Shown here: positions 14,597-20,081 of the stretch, in pieces
How positions within the stretch are numbered: the first letter of the stretch is position 1
How the letters are laid out: the number at the start of each line of letters is the position of its first letter
Source of the DNA: an uncultured Phycisphaerales bacterium
GTDB lineage: Bacteria; Planctomycetota; Phycisphaerae; UBA1845; CAIVHJ01
DNA length: 20,081 nucleotides
Reading direction: 5' to 3'
Assembly (NCBI GenBank): GCA_903905665.1
Contig: CAIVHJ010000264.1
Location: 1 to 20,081 of the forward strand
The notes under the pieces: model-generated
Database searches by the model: none
What the model was told of the DNA's origin: nothing
The model's input: only the letters and a program-made list of their open reading frames with translations
Made by a program: the position numbers and the translations under genes

Positions 14597-16150
14597 ATGG
14601 GACCGATTGAACGACAACGAGGATTATTGCTGCCGATGGTGCTGGTGATCTTGGCGCTGCTGGCGATTTTGTCGTCGAGTTTTGCGTTTTACGTCGGGGC
14701 GCAGGATGCGGGAGTCGGAGCGACGGAGAACCGGTTGCAGTTGCGGTTGGCGGCGGAGTCGGGGATTCACCACGCGTTGTTGTTGTTGCGTGAGCATCGG
14801 CTGGACCGGAATCTCTGGTTCGACAACGAAGCGTTGTTTCACAATCATGTGGTTTTTTCGTCGCTGGGGGATGATGCCAAGACGAAGATTCCGGAGAAGA
14901 TCGATTCTCATAGTTACACGTTTCGGTACAGTTTGGTGGCGGATGACGAGGATGATGATCCGGTGCGGATTCGATACGGGATCACCGACGAATCCGCGAA
15001 ACTCAACATCAACTATGCGACACCGGAGCAGTTGACGGCATTGTTTCGAGCGGTTTTGCCTCCGGAAATGGACGTGAATTCGCTGGTCGATGCGTTGATC
15101 GACTGGCGGGATTCGGACGACGATCCGCGGCCGATGGGCGCCGAGCAGGGATACTATTCCTCGCTCACTCCCGTCTATCGAATCAAGAACGGGCCGTTCG
15201 AGACGGTGGAGGAATTGCTGCTGGTCAAGGGATTCACCGCCACGGTATTGTTCGGTGAAGACGTGGATCGCAATGGGTATCTGACGCCCAACGAAGACGA
15301 CGGAGATGCCAGTTTCCCGCTCGACAATCAGGACGGGTTGCTCCAGCGGGGCATTTTCCCGTATCTCACGGTCTGGTCGCGGGATTTCAACCGGAGCAAT
15401 GACAATCAGCAGCGACTCGATCTGAACATGGATGCCCAGCAGATCAAACAGAAATTGACCGCGCTGGTGGAAGCCGGAAAAATCGCATTGAGTGAAGAGA
15501 CAATCAACTACATCGCCGAAGCGAGGCACAACAAGGTGACCTTCACGAGTCCAATTCAATTGTTCAAACACTCGTACACTCCCGGTGGAGAGGAATCGAA
15601 GGATAAGAAAGAGAGCGAAGACAAGAAGGGAAGCGAAGACAAAAAAGGAACCGAATCGGTTGACGCGGGAACGGTGCAGAGTCCTGTGACGGCGGAGGAG
15701 TTGGGGACGCTTTGCGATTACCTGACGACGATCAAGCAACCGGCGCTATTGGGACTGATCAACATCAATACGGCTTCCAGAGCCGTGCTGATGTGTCTGG
15801 TCAACGACAAATTCACCGCCAATGACGTCGAGGCGATTCTGGCGATGCGTGCGAAGCTGGACGTGGTGAGACTGGCGACGGTCGCATGGCCGGTGACGGA
15901 TGCCGGCGTGTCGGTTGAAGCGATGGATTCGATCTATCCGCAGATTACCGTACGGGGTCAGCAGTTTTACATTGAATCGCTGGGTCATGCGGATCATCTG
16001 GGTCAGTTTGTGCGATTGCAGGTGGTGGTCGAAATGTTGCGCGGGCAGGTGCCGCAGTATTTGTATTATCGCGACGTGACGGAACTGGGATCGTATCCGG
16101 TTCGAGGGACACGTCAGGGAGATGATCTTGTTCGGCATCGGAATGGATAA
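14597..16150 (+). CDS. gspK: Minor pseudopilin GspK
   Basis: Tip pseudopilin of 517 residues, longer than the common 320-350. Prepilin site RQRG^LLLPMVLVILALLAILSSSFAF (G9), lacking Glu at +5 as is usual for GspK. Family blocks: LAAESGIHHALLLL, TDESAKLNINYATPEQL (131-146), ALIDWRDSDDDPRPMGAEQGYY (166-187) and KNGPFETVEELLLVKGF (197-213). Then D-V-D-R-N-G-Y-L-T-P-N-E at 222-233 matches a complete EF-hand loop. Residues about 336-353 are three copies of a six-residue charged unit, followed by the helix-hairpin-helix-like block LGLININTASRAVLMCL. The Shine-Dalgarno is weak (GGGA). The 3' end overlaps the next gene by up to 29 nt. Confidence 0.9.
   Translation: MGPIERQRGLLLPMVLVILALLAILSSSFAFYVGAQDAGVGATENRLQLRLAAESGIHHALLLLREHRLDRNLWFDNEALFHNHVVFSSLGDDAKTKIPEKIDSHSYTFRYSLVADDEDDDPVRIRYGITDESAKLNINYATPEQLTALFRAVLPPEMDVNSLVDALIDWRDSDDDPRPMGAEQGYYSSLTPVYRIKNGPFETVEELLLVKGFTATVLFGEDVDRNGYLTPNEDDGDASFPLDNQDGLLQRGIFPYLTVWSRDFNRSNDNQQRLDLNMDAQQIKQKLTALVEAGKIALSEETINYIAEARHNKVTFTSPIQLFKHSYTPGGEESKDKKESEDKKGSEDKKGTESVDAGTVQSPVTAEELGTLCDYLTTIKQPALLGLININTASRAVLMCLVNDKFTANDVEAILAMRAKLDVVRLATVAWPVTDAGVSVEAMDSIYPQITVRGQQFYIESLGHADHLGQFVRLQVVVEMLRGQVPQYLYYRDVTELGSYPVRGTRQGDDLVRHRNG
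15602..15655 (+). repeat. Three 18-bp in-frame repeats in gspK
   Basis: Three successive 18-nt units encode DKKESE, DKKGSE and DKKGTE. The unit is a multiple of three, so copy-number change alters linker length without breaking the frame. It forms a charged linker between the EF-hand half and the C-terminal domain. Confidence 0.85.
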
Positions 16151-17753
16151 ATCGGTGGTGAGTCTTGATTGGGACAGCCGGATGCTCCGTGCGGTGGAGT
16201 GGCGGATCGGCCAAGGCCGGGTTCGTGTGGTGAAATGCGTTTCCGCCCCTCTGACGCCCGATGTTCAGGTTCACAACTCCCTTTCGCTGGGGATGTTCAT
16301 TCGGCGGATTTTATTGGCGGAGCGGATTCGGACGACTTCGGTGCTGGTCGATGTGACGCGGGATCAGGCGATTTTGAATACGATGTTGCTGCCCAGCGTG
16401 GGTTTGAATGATCTGGCGGGGATGGTCCAGTTGCAGATCGCCAAGGAATTGCCGTTTGCCTTGACGGACGCGGTGGTGGATTTCGCGGTCGGTCGGAAAG
16501 AAGAGAAGTCGAACACGGTTGACGTGCTCGTGGCGGCGATTCGGACGGAGGTTCTGGAGTTTTATAGGAATGTTTGTCGCCAGGCGGGATTGAGACTTGA
16601 GCGTGTGGGGTTGCGGCCGTATGCGAACAAGGCGGCGGTGGGTGACATGCTGGGCGATGCCGACGCCGGTCGCGTGTTGTTCATTGACGTGGGGCCGGCC
16701 TCGACTGAGATCGGGGTGATCCACGAAGGGCATCTGGTTTTTTCTCGCGTGGCGATGGTCCAGCTGGACGAGTCCCCCGAGGGATTCGCTCCTGAGTCGC
16801 CGAATGAACCGATGGGGTCCGAAAGGAGAGACGTCCGGCATTTGGAAACGTCTGACGACGTATTGCGTCGGCGGGGCCGGATCGGACATTTGGTCGTGGA
16901 AGTGACTCGGTCGGTGGAAGCGTATCGCAGCACGGATCCGGGAGCGCGATTCGATCACGTGGTGGTGGCGGGAGATACGGGATTGGAATCCGATCTGGTG
17001 ACGACACTGACCCAGCGGCTGGGCGTGACCGCGCGGCGTTATGTTCCGAGCGAAGACATCGGATTGACGCGAGCCCAGTGCGAGGGAATGACGGCTTTTT
17101 CGGCGGCGATCGGTTTGGGGATCGGTCACGCCTCGCGGACGAATCTTCAATTTGATTTTTTGCATCCCAAGAAGCCGCTGAATGCCGCGGCGCGTCGTCG
17201 CCAAAAATTGCCGTGGATCGGAGCCGCGGCGGGTGTGCTCATCCTTCTGAGTGTTTCCGCCTACGGATTGGGGATTCGCCCGATTCGGCAGGAAAACGAA
17301 CGACTTGCCAATGAAATTAAATTGCTCCAGGAAGAGTCTGCCAAATATGAGAAACCCATGTCGGTGCTCGACGGTATTGGGCAGTGGAAACAGGAACAAC
17401 TCGTGTGGCCTGAAGAATTGAAGTGCCTTTATGAAGTGTTTCCCTCGGGGCCGAAGGAAGCCTACATCAAATCCATGAAGTTGAATCAGACGCGAGGTGA
17501 GATTGAGATTGAAATTGCGGCGCGTACGGATGAAATCATTCGCAATCTAGAGACACAGCTCAAGGCGGTGATGCGGGAAACGGAGGTCAAGGGAGAGCAG
17601 AAACCGGTGTTTAAGGTGGGGGGGTATCGAACCAACAACGATAATCGCGAACCGGATTATCCGTTTACTACGACGATGACCGTGACCTCGACGCGAATCA
17701 GTGAATTGAAGGAGAAGCAGGAGACGCAAGGGAAGGGGCGGAAACCGCACTAA
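16122..17753 (+). CDS. gspL: PilM-like/GspL assembly protein with membrane anchor
   Basis: A 543-residue protein whose N-terminal ~350 residues are an actin-fold PilM/GspL cytoplasmic domain: SVVSLDWDSRMLRAVEW, LLPSVGLNDLAGMVQLQIAKELPF, VLFIDVGPASTEIGVIHEG, HVVVAGDTGLESDL, and FSAAIGLGIGHAS. A membrane segment (about 364-386, WIGAAAGVLILLSVSAYGLG) is followed by a coiled coil (RQENERLANEIKLLQEESAK) and a small PilN-like periplasmic domain. So PilM and PilN functions are joined in one chain, as in GspL. It would link the ATPase to the GspM-type partner. ATG 16122 overlaps gspK by 29 nt and has AGGGAG directly abutting. ATG 16143 (MDKSVVSLDW) fits the family start better and overlaps by 8 nt. 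The start is therefore uncertain. Confidence 0.85.
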   Translation: MILFGIGMDKSVVSLDWDSRMLRAVEWRIGQGRVRVVKCVSAPLTPDVQVHNSLSLGMFIRRILLAERIRTTSVLVDVTRDQAILNTMLLPSVGLNDLAGMVQLQIAKELPFALTDAVVDFAVGRKEEKSNTVDVLVAAIRTEVLEFYRNVCRQAGLRLERVGLRPYANKAAVGDMLGDADAGRVLFIDVGPASTEIGVIHEGHLVFSRVAMVQLDESPEGFAPESPNEPMGSERRDVRHLETSDDVLRRRGRIGHLVVEVTRSVEAYRSTDPGARFDHVVVAGDTGLESDLVTTLTQRLGVTARRYVPSEDIGLTRAQCEGMTAFSAAIGLGIGHASRTNLQFDFLHPKKPLNAAARRRQKLPWIGAAAGVLILLSVSAYGLGIRPIRQENERLANEIKLLQEESAKYEKPMSVLDGIGQWKQEQLVWPEELKCLYEVFPSGPKEAYIKSMKLNQTRGEIEIEIAARTDEIIRNLETQLKAVMRETEVKGEQKPVFKVGGYRTNNDNREPDYPFTTTMTVTSTRISELKEKQETQGKGRKPH

Positions 17754-17779
17754 CGGAATCGGTAATGAAGGTATAGAGA

Positions 17780-19054
17780 ATGGCATTAGCCGCTCGCGAA
17801 AAATTGATGCTTCGATATCTCGGACCGGTGTTTGCGGTTTTAGTGCTCGGTTATGCCGTCAAGGGGGTTGTATGGGCGCCGTTTCGGGAGGTACGGGATG
17901 AGCGCCGAGAACTCACGGCTCAGCGGGATGAACTGAACCAGAATATCAAGAATGCCCAAAAGCGATTGACGGATAACCCCGATCTCGTGGAACTGATGCT
18001 GGGTCCGGCGAATGATTCTGAATCGCCCGAAATGTCGGTGGACACCCTGGGTCTGACGGACGAGAATTATCGGCCCAAAATCGACAACTTGCTCAAGCAG
18101 ATCGAGTCGAAGTTTACGTACAGCACGCTGGATCGGCCCAAAGATGGGAAGTTCAAATTCGGAAAAAGAGGTCGCGACGAAATCTCGACGCTGGTTTATT
18201 CCGTGGAAGGCCAGGGCAACCTGGAAAGTATCATGCGGCTCGTGTTGAGTGTATACCAATCATCGGACCTGTTGTATGTGAAGGAACTATCGCTCGCACC
18301 AAGTGGGGCGCGGGATATCCCGCCGAGTGAAAGCATGAAGGCCACGGTGAAACTGGAAACGCTGGTGGTTCCACGAGTAGAGACACTGGAGCGGTTGGTG
18401 AAACGGCCGGTGCCGGCTCAGCTCAAGGGACCTCGATCACCGATGAATGGGGATTATTCGATTTTGCTGACGAAAAAGCCGTTCGATTTGTTCAGAAAAC
18501 CCGCCCCTCCCAGTGCCGTGGTCCGGTCCAACGGACGTCCGATTTATGATCCCAATCGACCTTCTGGAGAATCTTTACCGCCGCCGGACCGCGATTGGGT
18601 GATCGTGATGACGATGATGGATGAAGACGCATCAGAGGTTCGCGTGATTCGTCCGCGAGGAAAGGCACCTTCGCCTACCCACATCCCCGGAGCTTCCCCC
18701 TCGACTTTGAACGTCCAATATTTCAAGGAGAAAGAAGAGATGGACGGGGGGGTGCTGGTCCTGGTGCATCGGGATGGCGCCGTCGTGTGTAAAAAGGACG
18801 AACAGGGAGTGGAGCAATACTGGTTTTATCCGCTGGGGAAGTCGTGGTCCGAAAGCCTGTTGTTGGAGCAGGCTTCGGACTATGAGGATGTTCAACTGGC
18901 GATGAAGAAAGTACTGGAATCCCGGACACCAGCAGAAACACCCGCATTACCGTTATCTCCTTCCATCGGGGCGGCGGGACTTGTTCCGATGGGGAATCCA
19001 CCTGATGATTCCATGACTGACGATGCGAACGGGACAATCGAGAAAGTGAAATGA
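17780..19054 (+). CDS. GspM/PilO-like assembly protein with C-terminal extension
   Basis: A 424-residue bitopic inner-membrane protein. One membrane helix (about 13-33), a coiled coil (RDERRELTAQRDELNQNIKNAQ, about 39-60) and a ferredoxin-like PilO/GspM-type domain up to about 205 (GNLESIMRLVLSVYQSSDLLYVKELSLAP) are visible. The remaining ~220 residues are unusual: NGDYSILLTKKPFDLFRKPAPP resembles the start of PilP/GspC-type HR domains that contact the secretin. A compact region to about 375 and a Pro-rich tail follow. A PilO-PilP-like fusion is an inference; I cannot confirm the second half. AAGG lies 9 nt before the start. It overlaps the next gene by ATGA. Gene order (after L, before the secretin) supports the role. 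Confidence 0.65.
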   Translation: MALAAREKLMLRYLGPVFAVLVLGYAVKGVVWAPFREVRDERRELTAQRDELNQNIKNAQKRLTDNPDLVELMLGPANDSESPEMSVDTLGLTDENYRPKIDNLLKQIESKFTYSTLDRPKDGKFKFGKRGRDEISTLVYSVEGQGNLESIMRLVLSVYQSSDLLYVKELSLAPSGARDIPPSESMKATVKLETLVVPRVETLERLVKRPVPAQLKGPRSPMNGDYSILLTKKPFDLFRKPAPPSAVVRSNGRPIYDPNRPSGESLPPPDRDWVIVMTMMDEDASEVRVIRPRGKAPSPTHIPGASPSTLNVQYFKEKEEMDGGVLVLVHRDGAVVCKKDEQGVEQYWFYPLGKSWSESLLLEQASDYEDVQLAMKKVLESRTPAETPALPLSPSIGAAGLVPMGNPPDDSMTDDANGTIEKVK

Positions 19055-20081
19055 AGATGAAAACTGAGGCAGAACAACATACGAGACGAGTGATTTGGCG
19101 GGTTCAGATATTGGCGGCGGGTGCGTGCATATTGCTGTTGTTGCTTATCGCTGCCCGGCCGGTCTTTGGGCAGCGTGCTGATGCCCAGAACAACGCCAAT
19201 GACAACAGCGCCACCGCAGCCGAGGAAGAATCCGATCAAAACGCCAATGAAAATGCCGAGGAGGAGAATCCTGCCGAGGAGGAAAAGGCCACGGAGGAAC
19301 CCGCACCCGAGACCGTGGAACCTTCACCGCCACCCGAAGAAGAAACCGGGGAAGCAGAAGAACCCCCGGCGCCTCCACCGGAAAACGCAGTGAAGAAAAC
19401 GGTGAAACGTGCTCCTGTCCCCGCAAAAAAGGAACCGGCGGCTGCTCCCGATACGGGATTGACTCCGCAGGAACAACAGGAGCTGTCGGATATTCAGAAA
19501 GTGCGGATCCAGGACATGACCTCCTCGCAGCGCACCCGCCGAGACGATCTGCTCCGCAAAATGCGGGAGCACCTCACGAAGCGGTCGAAAGAAGTGCCTG
19601 CCCCTCCGGAAGAGACTCCTGTCCTAGAACCCGGTCAAGAACCGCGAATGCCCAACCGGCTGCGTCGGCCAGCCACTCCGCCGCAACCGACGGAAAAGAA
19701 AACTTCCATCGAGAAGCAATCTCAATTTATTCCGGAAACCGCCGATCAGGCGGCACTGGGTGAGTATGCCGGGAAGACGTATGCTTTCAGTCTCAAGGAT
19801 GGGAGTTACGTCGATCTGATCGAGAGTTTTTCGCGCAAAACGGGACTTCCGGTTTTGGGTTTTCCGATCAAACTCACCGGCGCCAATCCCGAAGAAAGCA
19901 GGATCACGTTCTTCTGTGAAAAGCTGGGTTTTAGAAACACGCTCCACCAGATTAACGATCTGTTGTACAAGGAAGTTCAGCCGCCGTTGTACCTTTATTT
20001 GCGCGAGGATCCCAAACAGGCCTCCAATACGCGTTTTGAATTGTATGCGTTCAACGAACTCAAACAGCAAATCCCCATCGA
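19051..20081 (+). CDS. gspD: Probable type II secretion secretin (GspD-like), N-terminal part
   Basis: An open frame from the ATG at 19051 (overlapping the upstream stop; a second ATG is at 19057) runs off the window after about 343 residues. It has a long signal peptide (hydrophobic core about 18-34, likely cut after ARPVFG), then a very acidic, Pro-rich region (about 42-125), a Lys/Pro linker, and from about 240 a folded domain beginning KTYAFSLKDGSYVDLIESFSR, KTGLPVLGFPIKLTG. This looks like an N0/STN-type secretin entry domain. The pore-forming C-terminal domain would be beyond the edge, so the secretin call depends on operon position and this partial domain. Another exported component of the system is the alternative. 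Confidence 0.55.
   Translation, partial: MKMKTEAEQHTRRVIWRVQILAAGACILLLLLIAARPVFGQRADAQNNANDNSATAAEEESDQNANENAEEENPAEEEKATEEPAPETVEPSPPPEEETGEAEEPPAPPPENAVKKTVKRAPVPAKKEPAAAPDTGLTPQEQQELSDIQKVRIQDMTSSQRTRRDDLLRKMREHLTKRSKEVPAPPEETPVLEPGQEPRMPNRLRRPATPPQPTEKKTSIEKQSQFIPETADQAALGEYAGKTYAFSLKDGSYVDLIESFSRKTGLPVLGFPIKLTGANPEESRITFFCEKLGFRNTLHQINDLLYKEVQPPLYLYLREDPKQASNTRFELYAFNELKQQIPI

Noticed and set aside
14624..17399. Long minus-strand open frames of 371 and 362 residues
   Set aside because: Antisense to gspK and gspL, with the same kind of composition noise; the plus-strand genes have clear families.

Overview
This window looks like the chromosome of a planctomycete-type bacterium, probably from the Phycisphaerae side. 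The reasons are: a secreted HAF-repeat protein ending in a dockerin-like tail with two 'ADxDPF' calcium-loop motifs; a type II secretion/type IV pilin-like cluster with a PilM-type assembly protein and long-leader pseudopilins; and dispersed palindromes plus a remnant of the REP-associated transposase family. The assignment is an inference from protein style, not from a marker gene.

Left part (1-4010, all minus strand). Transcription runs marR -> pdhA -> pdhB -> a 96-residue small protein -> lpd, where lpd runs off the left edge. These encode a MarR-type regulator and the E1-alpha, E1-beta and E3 subunits of a 2-oxoacid (most likely pyruvate) dehydrogenase complex. The E2 subunit is not where it would be expected, between pdhB and lpd. 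pdhA carries a lesion: after residue 252 the frame is lost and roughly 50-60 codons of the family are missing, yet the normal C-terminus is readable in another frame. marR has a near-consensus sigma-70 promoter.

Middle part (4011-9482). A minus-strand HAF-repeat secreted protein with its own strong terminator is followed by about 720 nt with no intact gene, which contains the decayed N-terminus of a RAYT transposase. Then come two glutamine synthetases transcribed divergently. One (minus) is a standard GlnA with the adenylylation tyrosine; the other (plus) is a divergent paralogue that keeps the catalytic residues but has lost that site.

Right part (9483-20081, plus strand). After about 650 nt of non-coding DNA with a heptamer tandem repeat and a good promoter, a tight operon encodes a type II secretion/pseudopilus apparatus in the order F (inner-membrane platform), G (major pseudopilin), H, I, J, K (minor pseudopilins), L (PilM-like domain plus membrane anchor), M (PilO-like) and a probable secretin, which runs off the right edge. 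Several junctions are ATGA overlaps. The assembly ATPase (GspE) is not in the window.

Most worth a second look: the pdhA deletion/frameshift; the gspI leader, which is built from a heptamer tandem repeat plus a dispersed palindrome and could be phase-variable; the matching palindrome in the pdh operon; and the RAYT remnant. I did not find a clear new defence or biosynthetic system, and saw no tRNA, rRNA or CRISPR array.
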